A stretch of DNA of 64,000 nucleotides from CBDEGU01 sp965238045 (lineage in GTDB: Bacteria > Acidobacteriota > Terriglobia > Bryobacterales > UBA6623). Made by a program: the position numbers and the translations under genes. The stretch covers positions 2,232,001 through 2,296,000 of the forward strand of contig CBDEGU010000012.1 of assembly GCA_965238045.1 (NCBI GenBank), read 5' to 3'. The notes beneath the pieces are model-generated. The model worked only from the letters and a program-made list of their open reading frames with translations, had not been told where the DNA came from and did no database searches. Within the stretch, counting starts at the first letter, position 1. Each line of letters begins with the position of its first letter. Below are positions 42,224 to 50,863 of this stretch, piece after piece.

Positions 42224-43375
42224 ATGGACCGCAGACAGTTCCTAACAACGAGTTCGGCCGCTGGTGTAGCCACGCTTGCCGCTTGCGGCGAAACCGCGCC
42301 CAAGGCGGACGACTCCAAATCCCCGGCCGCCGGCTACCCTCGGCCGATCAAGATGCACGTCGGCACGCAGCGTGGCGGCACGACCACGGCTGAGAGGCTG
42401 CAATACTTCAAACGTCACGGCGTCGACCACATCTGCGGCTACCCGGAGCGGCCGCCCGAAGACCGGGGCTACTGGACTCGCGAGGATATCGAAAAACTGC
42501 TCGACCTCTGCAACAAGCACAAAGTCTCCTGCGACATGGTGCAGTTGCCCTTCCTCAGCTCCAGCTACATCGACCGCGAGAAGCGCGGCGCGATCATGCT
42601 CGGCCAGTCGCCGGAACGCGACCGCGATATCGAACACATCCAGATCATGATCAAGAACTTCAAGGAAGCCGGCTTGCCCGCCATGAAGTACAACATGAGT
42701 TTGCTCGGCGTGCTGCGGCTGCGCGAACCGTTCTACCCGGAGAATACCCGTACCCCGGGACGCGGCGGCTCGTCGTACAGCACCTGGCGTCTGGCCGACG
42801 CCAAAGGCTATCCGCCGCTTACCCGCGCCGGCAAAGTCGATGAAGATGAAGCCTGGGAGCGCATTACCTATTTTCTAGAGCGCATCATCCCGGTCTGCAA
42901 CGAATACAAGCTGCGCGCCGCCTGCCATCCGCATGACCCAGGCGTGCCGCCGGAAGGCTTTCAGGGGATTGCCCGCGTGCTGGGGACGGTCGACGGACTC
43001 AAGAAATTCGCCTCGATTCAGGAAAGCCCCTATCACGGCTTCAATCTCTGCCTGGGAACCACGGCCGAGATGCTGCGGGACCCCAAGAACGACATCCACG
43101 ATGTGATCGACTACCTTGGTTCACGGAAGAAGATCTTCAATATCCACTTCCGCAACATCGTCGGCAAGCGCGATGACTTCTATGAGGTCTATCCCGACAA
43201 TGGCGACATGAACATGGTCGAGGTGGCGCGCTCGCTCTGGAAGGTCGACTATCCCTACATGCTCATGCCCGACCACATGCCCCAGCACCCCGACGACAAA
43301 GGTGGCTATCAGTCCTACGCCTTCGCCTACGGCTACATCAAAGCGATCTTGCAATCGCTTGAGACTTTGGGGTGA
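42224..43375 (+). CDS. Exported mannonate-dehydratase-like (UxuA family) protein
   Basis: 383 residues. The leader combines Tat and lipoprotein features (DRRQFLTTSSAAGVATLAAC, with lipobox LAAC-G). The body is a TIM-barrel with UxuA-type metal ligands: LRAACHPHDPGVPPEG, FNLCLGTTAEM and IFNIHFRNIVG followed by DNGDMNMVEV. UxuA converts D-mannonate to 2-keto-3-deoxygluconate in the cytoplasm; an exported version is a feature of acidobacterial and planctomycete sugar-utilisation sets, with undetermined substrate. ATG 42224 follows GGAGGGA. Divergent from the MBL-ThuA gene. Confidence 0.85.
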   Translation: MDRRQFLTTSSAAGVATLAACGETAPKADDSKSPAAGYPRPIKMHVGTQRGGTTTAERLQYFKRHGVDHICGYPERPPEDRGYWTREDIEKLLDLCNKHKVSCDMVQLPFLSSSYIDREKRGAIMLGQSPERDRDIEHIQIMIKNFKEAGLPAMKYNMSLLGVLRLREPFYPENTRTPGRGGSSYSTWRLADAKGYPPLTRAGKVDEDEAWERITYFLERIIPVCNEYKLRAACHPHDPGVPPEGFQGIARVLGTVDGLKKFASIQESPYHGFNLCLGTTAEMLRDPKNDIHDVIDYLGSRKKIFNIHFRNIVGKRDDFYEVYPDNGDMNMVEVARSLWKVDYPYMLMPDHMPQHPDDKGGYQSYAFAYGYIKAILQSLETLG

Positions 43376-43510
43376 ACGGGGGGAGCGATCTCGAAGCTCT
43401 GCCGGCAGGTTGCGCGGACGCGGGGCGCGGTATTCAAGACACCACGGCCGCGCAAGAAGAAAGCGAGAACTACGGAAAAGGCGGAAAACGATACTGCGGC
43501 GGGGTATCCG

Positions 43511-43978
43511 CTAATTTGCGACGATCATGCGGGTCACGCTACCCATTTGCATCGTCGACGAGCCAGTGACAAACGCCCCGGCGGCCATCTGGAACACATA
43601 TTTGACCCTGACTTCGACGATATCTCCTCGCTCGGCGTCGATGGGGTCGGTTGACGGTGTGCCGTCGGGGTTCCAGACCGCGGTGATCGTCAGGGCGCTG
43701 GGGACCAATCCCACGGCGTGTCTCTGGATCTCTGCTGTCAGCGCATCGAGCGTACCCACGTTCAAACTGCCGTGCACCTGAACGTAGTGCCCCCCCTGCT
43801 TGGTGGCGTGCGCGAGCGTCGCGTAAGTCCAGAACGCCCGGCCCATCTCCAGAGCCCCCAGCACGATCAACAGAAAGAGTATGAACACAAGCGCAAACTC
43901 AACGATCGCGGCGCCCCGGCGGCTTGCTCTCCGGCCGGCGGAGGCAAACCGGTCAATGTTTCGCATCCATCTCATCAT
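43511..43978 (-). CDS. TadE-like pilus pseudopilin
   Basis: 155 residues. A basic stretch ASRRGAAIVEFALVFILFLL followed by IVLGALEMGRAFWTY is the TadE N-terminal hydrophobic helix with its conserved Glu, then a pilin-like periplasmic region ending MQMGSVTRMIVAN. TadE-type minor pilins are cleaved by the TadV peptidase and help build Flp pili. Last of three genes in the same direction (TadG-like, TadE-like, TadE-like) separated by 48 and 12 bp. The motor and secretin genes of the Tad locus are not in the window. Confidence 0.88.
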   Translation of the reverse strand: MMRWMRNIDRFASAGRRASRRGAAIVEFALVFILFLLIVLGALEMGRAFWTYATLAHATKQGGHYVQVHGSLNVGTLDALTAEIQRHAVGLVPSALTITAVWNPDGTPSTDPIDAERGDIVEVRVKYVFQMAAGAFVTGSSTMQMGSVTRMIVAN

Positions 43979-43990
43979 CAGTGTTTCTCG

Positions 43991-44476
43991 TTACTGCACT
44001 CTGGTGAGCGTTGCGGCGCTGATGTGCACCGGATCCGGCACGCCGGGCCATGGGATGAACAGACGAAACGTCTGCTCAACCTCCGTCCTGGCGTAAACCC
44101 GCGGGCTGCCGTATGTTCCGCAAGTTCCCGTGATGCAGTCCACAGCGGTGCCGTCGGGGCAGTCGCAGTAGAGACTGGGAGTGACCGTCAGACCGGTCAA
44201 GTTCTTAGCGTCGCTTGCGGCAAGGATCTTGATTTGTTCGAAGTTGGCCGCGTTGATGTTGTCCTCCGAGCCATAAAACGACCCCACGCCAGAGGCGTTC
44301 GCCACAGTGATCGAATGATAAAAGACCCGTGAGAAATCCGCGGCGCCGACCATGATGAGCATCAGAAGAGGCATCTGGATGGCAAACTCCACTATGAACG
44401 TCCCGGACCGGCTCTTTAGCCGCCTATGCCACCGCGTCTTGTTTCCCAGCATCTTGTCTCCCGGCACCATCCGCAT
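43991..44476 (-). CDS. TadE-like pilus pseudopilin
   Basis: 161 residues from ATG 44476, which has GAGGGAAGG at good spacing. It contains SRSGTFIVEFAIQMPLLMLI followed by MVGAADFSRVFYHSITVANA, the TadE hydrophobic helix with the conserved Glu before the helix core. The C-terminal half has a Cys-rich loop (LYCDCPDGTAVDCITGTCG), perhaps disulfide-bonded. Middle gene of the three-gene Tad-type cluster. Confidence 0.86.
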   Translation of the reverse strand: MRMVPGDKMLGNKTRWHRRLKSRSGTFIVEFAIQMPLLMLIMVGAADFSRVFYHSITVANASGVGSFYGSEDNINAANFEQIKILAASDAKNLTGLTVTPSLYCDCPDGTAVDCITGTCGTYGSPRVYARTEVEQTFRLFIPWPGVPDPVHISAATLTRVQ

Positions 44477-44524
44477 CAAGAACCTTCCCTCGTGGTAACC
44501 TTGTCGTCGTTCTTGGGCCCGGTG

Positions 44525-45826
44525 CTATTCCAGCAGCGTCACCTTGCGCAGAAAGTCCGGCAACCCAGCGCCGCCGTCGTCATGCACGTAGGCATCGGTC
44601 GCTCCGTTCACGGCCAGTGTATTAGCAACCAGTATCTGCCAGGCTCCGGTTCGGCTCGTGCCCGCGAACTTCAAATGCACGGACGGGAAATACAGGACGC
44701 CTTCAAACGTGGAACTCGAGCTTCCCAAGATCATCGCGCCCGGCTGGGTATCGGGGAAGTCACGGTCGTTGAAAAACAGAACCCCCTTGTAGTACCCGGT
44801 GCTGGGAGCTTTCAGCGTCGCCTGCACATTGCCAGCAATTTTCATGTGCTGCCAGTTGGGCTTTATCCCCGTGGTGTTGGTATTGTAGACCATCACGTCG
44901 AAACCAGTGATGAGAGTGTTGCTGGTCAACTCGAAGCCGCCACCATCCGTGATATAAATACCGGGCAGCATGTTGTAGACGCCGTCTAAAATCGAGAGTT
45001 CGATGCCTCCGTTGTAGATGCCGGGCACGAGAGTCTGGACGCCATCTACGGGCCCGATGGTTGTGCTGTTATATACAACCTCAAGGGGCCCTCCTTCGTA
45101 ACGCGTGTTGGTGATGACATCGTAGTCGGAAAGCGTAGGCGGGTCCATCGAGGCCAACGGGTCCATGACGGGCGGCATCCCTTCCACCGCTTGTTCGGTG
45201 TCGGGGCAATTCGAGTTCGAATCATCGCCGCCCGAGACGCCCATATCCTCAGTGCTAATACAGGCGCTTCCCAAATTCCGAATCGCCCGAGGGCTGTTAG
45301 AATTCACCTTAATATCACATTCCGCGAGCAGCGATGATGTTCCTGGGACCGTGAGGGCAGACCTGTCGTCCGGATCCAGGACAAAGACACACCCGCCGGA
45401 AAAGCCTATCACCAGACCCGCCACGGCCCGCGATTGGACGGTTATCGTGTCCGTGCCGAATATGCGAGCGAAAAAAGTTGGAGCGGTATCATCAATGACG
45501 ACCTCGACACAATCAAGTCCCGCGGCGCAGGCGTACGGATGTGTGACCGTTACCGTCGTATCTGAGTCTGTGTCGTCAAACCCGTTTCTTTTGGTGTCGG
45601 CGTTGGCCGCAGAGGTAACCAGATCGGTGTTGTCTCTCCACAATTCGTGTGCACCGCCGATCGCGCCCGCGTTCGCTGCATTCTGCTGGCGGCGTTTGCG
45701 GTCATAAACCAAGCCGAAGTCAAGCGCGAGACCCAGAACGGCGAACAGTAGCGGCATCAGCAGCGCCCCAAGAACGATCAGACTTCCGCGGCGCCGTGCA
45801 TCTGCGTTGATTGCGAGGGCTGGCAT
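44525..45826 (-). CDS. TadG-like pilus-associated protein
   Basis: 433 residues starting at ATG 45826 (AAGGAG seven bases upstream). The N-terminus GSLIVLGALLMPLLFAVLGL followed by ALDFGLVYDRKRRQQNAANA is the Tad/TadG helix with the conserved polar motif that precedes NAADAAA-type sequences. It continues AGAIGGAHELWRDNTD, and the remaining 300 residues form a secreted beta-rich domain (GIYNGGIELSILDGVYNML, MLPGIYITDGGGFEL) resembling other polysaccharide- or surface-exposed TadG tails. No von Willebrand domain was recognised. First gene of the cluster. Its start lies 106 bp from the IS1182 boundary, so the promoter region may be affected by that insertion. Confidence 0.87.
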   Translation of the reverse strand: MPALAINADARRRGSLIVLGALLMPLLFAVLGLALDFGLVYDRKRRQQNAANAGAIGGAHELWRDNTDLVTSAANADTKRNGFDDTDSDTTVTVTHPYACAAGLDCVEVVIDDTAPTFFARIFGTDTITVQSRAVAGLVIGFSGGCVFVLDPDDRSALTVPGTSSLLAECDIKVNSNSPRAIRNLGSACISTEDMGVSGGDDSNSNCPDTEQAVEGMPPVMDPLASMDPPTLSDYDVITNTRYEGGPLEVVYNSTTIGPVDGVQTLVPGIYNGGIELSILDGVYNMLPGIYITDGGGFELTSNTLITGFDVMVYNTNTTGIKPNWQHMKIAGNVQATLKAPSTGYYKGVLFFNDRDFPDTQPGAMILGSSSSTFEGVLYFPSVHLKFAGTSRTGAWQILVANTLAVNGATDAYVHDDGGAGLPDFLRKVTLLE

Positions 45827-45931
45827 GCGTACACTCCTTAGCTGCTCTTGTGCTCCGAACTGAATAGCGAAAGACCCATGCTCCTGTCGGTGCGGATCCA
45901 CTCTCCACCGACCATGTAAGAATTATACTAG

Positions 45932-47513
45932 GAGCCTGTCCGAGTATTGGTCATTTTCTTCTTTGAGAAAAAACACAAGTGGGCGATAATGGTTTATGGG
46001 AAAAACTTACCGCCCCTACCTTCCCGAGCAAGAACTGCTGCTGCCTCCTAGTTTGCGCGATTGGCTGCCGGAAAGCCACCTCGTCTACTTCGTCAGCGAC
46101 GTGGTCGATCAACTGGATTTGTCGGCGATCGAGAAGGTCTATGAAAAGGAGTGGCGCGGCCAGCCGCCTTACCATCCGCGGCTGATGGTGAAGCTGCTGC
46201 TCTACGGCTACTGCCTGGGGGTGCGTTCCTCGCGCAAGATCGCCGAGCGTCTGGTCGAGGACGTGCCTTTTCGGGTGTTGGCGGCCGGCAATCAGCCCGA
46301 CTTCCGCACGATTTCCGACTTTCGCAAGATCCACCTGGAAGCGCTGCACCAGCTGTTCGAGCAGGTGTTGCGGCTGGCGCTGGAAGCCGGGGCGATGAAG
46401 CTGGGTCGGGTGGCGCTGGACGGCACGAAGATGAAAGCCAACGCCTCCAAGCACAAGGCCATGAGTTGGGGGCGGATGAAGCAAACCGAGCAGCAGATTG
46501 CCGCCGAGGTCCAACAGATGCTGACCGAAGCGGAGAGGGCCGATGCCGCCGAGGACGCCCGCTACGGGCCTGAGCAGACGGGCCAGGAGCTGCCCGAGGA
46601 GTTGCAGCGCCGCCAGACGCGGCTGGAAAAGATTCGGCAAGCCCAGAGAGCCCTAAAACAAAGGGCGCGCGACAAAGCGGCCGCCCAAGACCACTCAGCC
46701 GACGACGTCCGCAAAGCGAAGCCGCGCGACAAGGATCAGTACAACTTCAGCGATCCGGAATCGCGCATCATGAAAGGCGGCGACGGGTTCTTGCAGGCCT
46801 ACAACGCGCAGGCGGCGGTGGAGGGGGTCTGTCAGTTGATCGTGGGGCAGACGGTGACGCAGGCGGCGAACGACAAACAACAACTGCAGCCGCTGCTCGA
46901 AGCGGTCGAGCAGCAGGCGGGGCAGCGGCCACAACAAGTGTTGGCCGACAGCGGCTATTGTTCGGAGCAGAATCTGCAATCTTTGGAATCGGCCGCCGCG
47001 CCGGAGAACAAGATTGAGGCTTACATCGCCACGAAGAAAGACAAGCACGGGGAGCGGCCACCGCCAGCGAAGCGCGGACCCTTGCGGCGGGGAGCAACGC
47101 GGCTGGAGCGGATGAAACGCAAATTGCAGACGCGGGCTGGAGCGAAGGTTTACGCCCAACGCAAGGGGATCGTCGAGCCGGTGTTTGGTCAGATCAATCA
47201 GATCAAACAGGGGCGCGGGATGCGAGGGTTTCTCTTGCGCGGGTTGGAGAAGGTGCGCGGCGAATGGGCGTTGATTTGCCTGACGCACAACATATTGAAG
47301 ATGCACACCCTCTGCCATGGATAGCAAGAAGGAAATGCGGTTCGAAGAGTTCGCGGAGGCTTCTGCGGGGCGCGAGAAACTGCTGCCAGGCGGTGTTTGT
47401 CCATCCCGCCCGACTTCGACCGCCCGAGCTCTGCCTTTGCCGAACGAGTAAATCTCCCGCCGGAAATTCAACCCAGCACCAAAACCGTGCCAAGCTGATA
47501 CTCGGACGGACTC
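45932..47513 (+). mobile_element. IS1182-family insertion sequence
   Basis: 1,582 bp with inverted ends: left GAGCCTGTCCGAGTAT and right (minus strand) GAGTCCGTCCGAGTAT, differing by two bases. It is flanked on both sides by CTAG (45928-45931 and 47514-47517), a palindromic target that looks duplicated. It contains one transposase. Confidence 0.88.
45996..47324 (+). CDS. IS1182-family transposase
   Basis: 442 residues. The N-terminal region TYRPYLPEQELLLPPSLRDW, WLPESHLVYFVSDVVDQLDL, then GQPPYHPRLMVKLLLYGYCL and ACIDR-type DDE positions: RVALDGTKMKANASKHK (first Asp, about 141), VLADSGYCSEQNL (second Asp, about 316) and KGIVEPVFGQIKQIKQ-like region (reads GIVEPVFGQINQIKQGRG, Glu about 395). 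The middle is a Q/E/A-rich insertion (about 160-235) usual in IS1182. Frame intact; probably active. Confidence 0.94.
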   Translation: MGKTYRPYLPEQELLLPPSLRDWLPESHLVYFVSDVVDQLDLSAIEKVYEKEWRGQPPYHPRLMVKLLLYGYCLGVRSSRKIAERLVEDVPFRVLAAGNQPDFRTISDFRKIHLEALHQLFEQVLRLALEAGAMKLGRVALDGTKMKANASKHKAMSWGRMKQTEQQIAAEVQQMLTEAERADAAEDARYGPEQTGQELPEELQRRQTRLEKIRQAQRALKQRARDKAAAQDHSADDVRKAKPRDKDQYNFSDPESRIMKGGDGFLQAYNAQAAVEGVCQLIVGQTVTQAANDKQQLQPLLEAVEQQAGQRPQQVLADSGYCSEQNLQSLESAAAPENKIEAYIATKKDKHGERPPPAKRGPLRRGATRLERMKRKLQTRAGAKVYAQRKGIVEPVFGQINQIKQGRGMRGFLLRGLEKVRGEWALICLTHNILKMHTLCHG

Positions 47514-47517
47514 CTAG

Positions 47518-47891
47518 ACGTTTGGGACTGAAGGCAATAGTCCGCAGGTTCTATTCTGCGACAGTACTATTGTCCCATTACCTTCTCGGTAATGCGGCCC
47601 GGTACTCTAAAGCCCCTCATTCCGAGCGGATCGGCCCCGCGGTCGGGCAGTCGAAAGCCGCGTCCAGCATATCGGATGAGGCTATGCGGCTCTCCTCGTC
47701 GCGCTCGGCCGTCCGGCGCATTCTCGCCGACGCCAACTTGATCGGTCTATCAAGAGCCCCTCTCTGGACCGCTTTATCGAATGGGGATCACACCTAACTA
47801 GGCTCACTGTTTTACGATATTTCGTGAAATACCTAAGTATTTCAGGCCCCAGACTTGACGCCGGGGTCGTTTCAATCCTGGTAGAAGCCGC
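47518..47891. other. Intergenic region, no gene recognised
   Basis: 374 bp with no convincing reading frame. It contains the perfect palindrome listed at 47825-47844 and little else. Confidence 0.4.
47825..47844. promoter_or_regulatory. Perfect 20-bp palindrome
   Basis: TGAAATACCTAAGTATTTCA: two 8-bp arms around CTAA. It could be an operator or a small hairpin of a weak terminator; there is no T tract after it. It lies 48 bp before the FAD-oxidase remnant. Confidence 0.35.
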
Positions 47892-48100
47892 ATGCCCGTG
47901 TCCTCGCCGCCCTCTGTATTCCCCGGTTCAGACAGCCATTCTTGGCCCTCCAGCGGGAGCGGACCCGGGTCGCCGGGAGACCCTTTGATCGCTAACGACC
48001 CTCAGTCACGCCTGAATCCAACCCGTGTGGGCCAGATTGTGAAAGCCGATTCCATCGAAACGGTCCAAGCAGCCATCCGGGACGCCGCGGCGGCCGGGGC
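47892..48100 (+). pseudogene. FAD-linked oxidase, N-terminal fragment
   Basis: From ATG 47892 the frame reads a short exported-looking segment, then LNPTRVGQIVKADSIETVQA followed by AIRDAAAAGACSI, which is the start of the FAD_binding_4 (PCMH-type) domain of FAD-linked oxidases, where a Gly-rich motif should follow. The frame instead ends with unrelated residues at 48137. About 70 residues of an enzyme that normally has over 400 remain. Confidence 0.6.
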
Positions 48101-48298
48101 GTGCTCTATTTTGGGTGCCTGTACTTCGCTGGCATGATCGCCCGTAATGTCGTGCAGGTGGTGCTGGGTTGCCAGACATGCTGGTTCGGCGGGACGATTG
48201 CAAGGTTTTTCGACTTCCACTTCGTGTTGGCAACGTCTATCATATGGTTCGCCCCGTGGCACCGGGCACGGCTTCCTAACTACTGAGGAGAATCATTG

Positions 48299-49621
48299 AT
48301 GACCTTCCCGCGAAGACTCTATCTTGCCGGTTCCATCGCGCTGCTGGCGGGCGCCGCCTTCTGGCTCGGCCATTTCTATCGGGTTGGAGCGGCCGATCCG
48401 GCTCGTCCGGCGACCATCGACGCCTCGCAATACCCGAACCTGCAGGCCGCTTTCGATGCCGTTCCCGACGGCGGAGGCATCGTGATGCTGCCTCCGGGCA
48501 ACTTCGACATCACCCAGCCGCTCGTTCTCTCGAAATCCGAGACGCGGGTTACCGGTTCGGGCGCGGCCACTCACATCCGCAACCGCAATGAGAACGGCGA
48601 GCCGGCCCTGATTGTGCGCGATCTCCGCCGCGCGGGCACGCCCTCGCGCGAGGCGCGCCGGGAGTCCTATCTCTGGCGCGTGCAGCTTGCGGACTTTCGC
48701 GTCAGCGGCAATCCGAAAAGCGGCGATGGCATCTACGTCGACGGCGCGAATGAACTCTACATCCACGGCCTGTCGATCGACCACAACGGCGGCCATGGCA
48801 TCAACTGCCAGGACTGCCTGGAGGACCCCCGCATCACCGATTCGATCTTCACCTACAACGCCAAGGCCGGCCTCAACATCCAGGGCGGACACGACATCGT
48901 CGTGAACGCCAACCAGTTCGAGGAAAACCAAGACGCGGTCCGCTGCGCCGACAGCTTCAATCTCTGCATGAACGCAAACAATATCGACGACCACCTGCGC
49001 CACGGCGTGGTGATCGAGAACACTTACGGTTCGGTTCTCTCGGGCAACATGATCGAGGAGTGCGCCGGAACCGCCATCATTCTCGACCGTGACTGTTACG
49101 GCATCGCCATCAGCTCGAATGTCATCGCCCACAACCTCGGCGGAGGAGTCGACGTGCGCGACGGCTGGGGCATCTCGATCTCGGCGAACACGTTTACGAT
49201 CGTGCCGAACCCGGCCGTCCGCGTGGGCCCCAACAGCGGGCGTATCAGCATTACCGGCAACGCCTTCTCGAATAGCCACATCGGGGGCAAGACTCGCCGC
49301 GAGGAAGATTACCAAGCAAAGTGGCCGCGAACCTCTTTCGCCGCGGGCGTGCATCTGGAAGACACCAGCGATATCGCCATCACTGGCAATATATTTACGG
49401 GACTGATCGAGCAAGCGGTGCGGACCAAGGGCCGTTGCGTGAGGATCGCGCTGGCCGGCAATGTCGCCTCCGACCTGGGCCGCAAGAATGGCGGGAAGGC
49501 GATGGCGTTTGACATGACCGGCGCGACCGAGGTCGCGGCGGGCTTGAACGCGATCGCCAAGGCCCACCGGGCGGATTCGAACGAGCGCCGGGCGGCCCGG
49601 GCCGGCGCTCCATCCCCTTGA
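48299..49621 (+). CDS. Membrane-anchored right-handed parallel beta-helix protein
   Basis: 440 residues. The N-terminal anchor or signal (RLYLAGSIALLAGAAFWLGH) is followed by ATIDASQYPNLQAAFDAVPD and GGIVMLPPGNFDITQPLVLS, the entry strand of pectate-lyase-type solenoids. Repeated coils (about 110-400) have the N-x-F/I pattern, for example ITDSIFTYNAKAGLNIQGGH, NANQFEENQDAV, GNMIEECAGTAIIL, ANTFTIVPNPAVRVG and ITGNIFTGLIEQAV. Such proteins bind or cleave polysaccharides; no catalytic residues could be assigned. ATG 48299 follows GAGGAG; its end overlaps a TTG of the dprA frame. Confidence 0.85.
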   Translation: MTFPRRLYLAGSIALLAGAAFWLGHFYRVGAADPARPATIDASQYPNLQAAFDAVPDGGGIVMLPPGNFDITQPLVLSKSETRVTGSGAATHIRNRNENGEPALIVRDLRRAGTPSREARRESYLWRVQLADFRVSGNPKSGDGIYVDGANELYIHGLSIDHNGGHGINCQDCLEDPRITDSIFTYNAKAGLNIQGGHDIVVNANQFEENQDAVRCADSFNLCMNANNIDDHLRHGVVIENTYGSVLSGNMIEECAGTAIILDRDCYGIAISSNVIAHNLGGGVDVRDGWGISISANTFTIVPNPAVRVGPNSGRISITGNAFSNSHIGGKTRREEDYQAKWPRTSFAAGVHLEDTSDIAITGNIFTGLIEQAVRTKGRCVRIALAGNVASDLGRKNGGKAMAFDMTGATEVAAGLNAIAKAHRADSNERRAARAGAPSP

Positions 49622-49665
49622 CCGCTAAGCCATCCCCTGTTAGGGTTGAAATTCTAGACGACCCG

Positions 49666-50835
49666 ATGCGGCCCGACACAGCCGGCCAGCAAACGCAACT
49701 TTACTGGCTGGCAATACACTTAGTTCCGGGGCTTGGCGCGCGGAACGCATACAAGCTCATACGAAGTTTTGGAGACCCTGAACGGGTGTTTCACGCCTCG
49801 CTGACGGAGTTGCGTTCGTGGGGCTTGCGGCAGGCGGTCGCCGAAGCGATCCATTGCGGCATAACGTTTGACGACGCGACCGAGGAGGCTGGGAAAGTTG
49901 AGAGCGCTGGAGCCGAGATCATCTCTTTCCAAGACCCCCGATATCCGGAACGGCTCAGGGAAATCTTTGACCCGCCGATCCTTCTCTATGCACGGGGTCG
50001 CACGGACCTTCTCGACTCCGACGGCGTCGCGATCGTCGGTTCGAGGCGGCCCACGCCTTACGGCATGGCCGTGGCTCAAAAACTAAGCCGCGAACTCGGC
50101 GGATACGGACTTACCATCCTCAGCGGAATGGCACGAGGAATCGACAGCTACGCCCATCGGGGCGCTCTCGAAGCAGGAGGGCGGACCATCGCCGTTCTCG
50201 GTTGCGGCGTCGATGTGGTCTACCCGAAGGAAAACCGGAAATTGGCCGGCGAGATCGCCAGCTGCGGACTCGTCGTTTCCGAGTTCCCCATGGGCTCGAC
50301 GGCTTTCCCGCAGAACTTTCCGATTCGGAATCGTATCATTAGTGGATTGAGCCACGGGGTGATGGTCGTCGAGGGAGCGCAATATAGCGGCTCGCTGATT
50401 ACCGCCAGGCTGGCGCTGGATCAGGGACGCGAAGTGTTCGCCATCCCCGGCAGTATTGTTTCCAAACCGAGCTGGGGACCGAATTTGCTCATCAAGCAGG
50501 GCGCGAAGCTGGTGCAGGATGCCTCGGATGTCGTCGAGGACCTTCCGCTGCCCGTTCGTCGCCGGTTGGCCGAGCAGTACGAGCAATCGGGCCCCGAAAA
50601 TGCTACAACCTCCGCTTCGGGTCAAGCATCCTTATGGGAGGAGACGGCGTCGCCTCTCGGGAAGAAGCTGCTGCCCCTGCTGGCCGTGGATAGCTCGACG
50701 CACATCGACGAGATCATTCGCCGTTGTGAAGAGAACTCGCCGTCGGAGGTTCTTTCCGCGCTGAGCGAACTGGAGCTGGGCGGGAGGATCAAGCAGCTTC
50801 CCGGTAAGCACTTTGTGCGGATTTGGCTATCCTGA
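49666..50835 (+). CDS. dprA: DNA-processing protein DprA
   Basis: 389 residues. A SAM-like N-terminal helical part (LYWLAIHLVPGLGARNAYKL) leads into the DprA Rossmann fold: VAIVGSRRPTPYGMAVAQKL, ILSGMARGIDSYAHRGAL, TIAVLGCGVDVVYPKENRKL, FPQNFPIRNRIISGLSHGVM and EGAQYSGSLITARLALDQGR. A C-terminal winged-helix DprA domain (about 320-389) ends LELGGRIKQLPGKHFVRIW. DprA loads RecA onto incoming single-stranded DNA during transformation. ATG 49666 is preferred over an upstream TTG at 49618 that overlaps the preceding gene. Followed 28 bp later by topA, a common pairing. Confidence 0.96.
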   Translation: MRPDTAGQQTQLYWLAIHLVPGLGARNAYKLIRSFGDPERVFHASLTELRSWGLRQAVAEAIHCGITFDDATEEAGKVESAGAEIISFQDPRYPERLREIFDPPILLYARGRTDLLDSDGVAIVGSRRPTPYGMAVAQKLSRELGGYGLTILSGMARGIDSYAHRGALEAGGRTIAVLGCGVDVVYPKENRKLAGEIASCGLVVSEFPMGSTAFPQNFPIRNRIISGLSHGVMVVEGAQYSGSLITARLALDQGREVFAIPGSIVSKPSWGPNLLIKQGAKLVQDASDVVEDLPLPVRRRLAEQYEQSGPENATTSASGQASLWEETASPLGKKLLPLLAVDSSTHIDEIIRRCEENSPSEVLSALSELELGGRIKQLPGKHFVRIWLS

Positions 50836-50863
50836 ACAAGAGACGAACTTCGAAAGCAATCTT

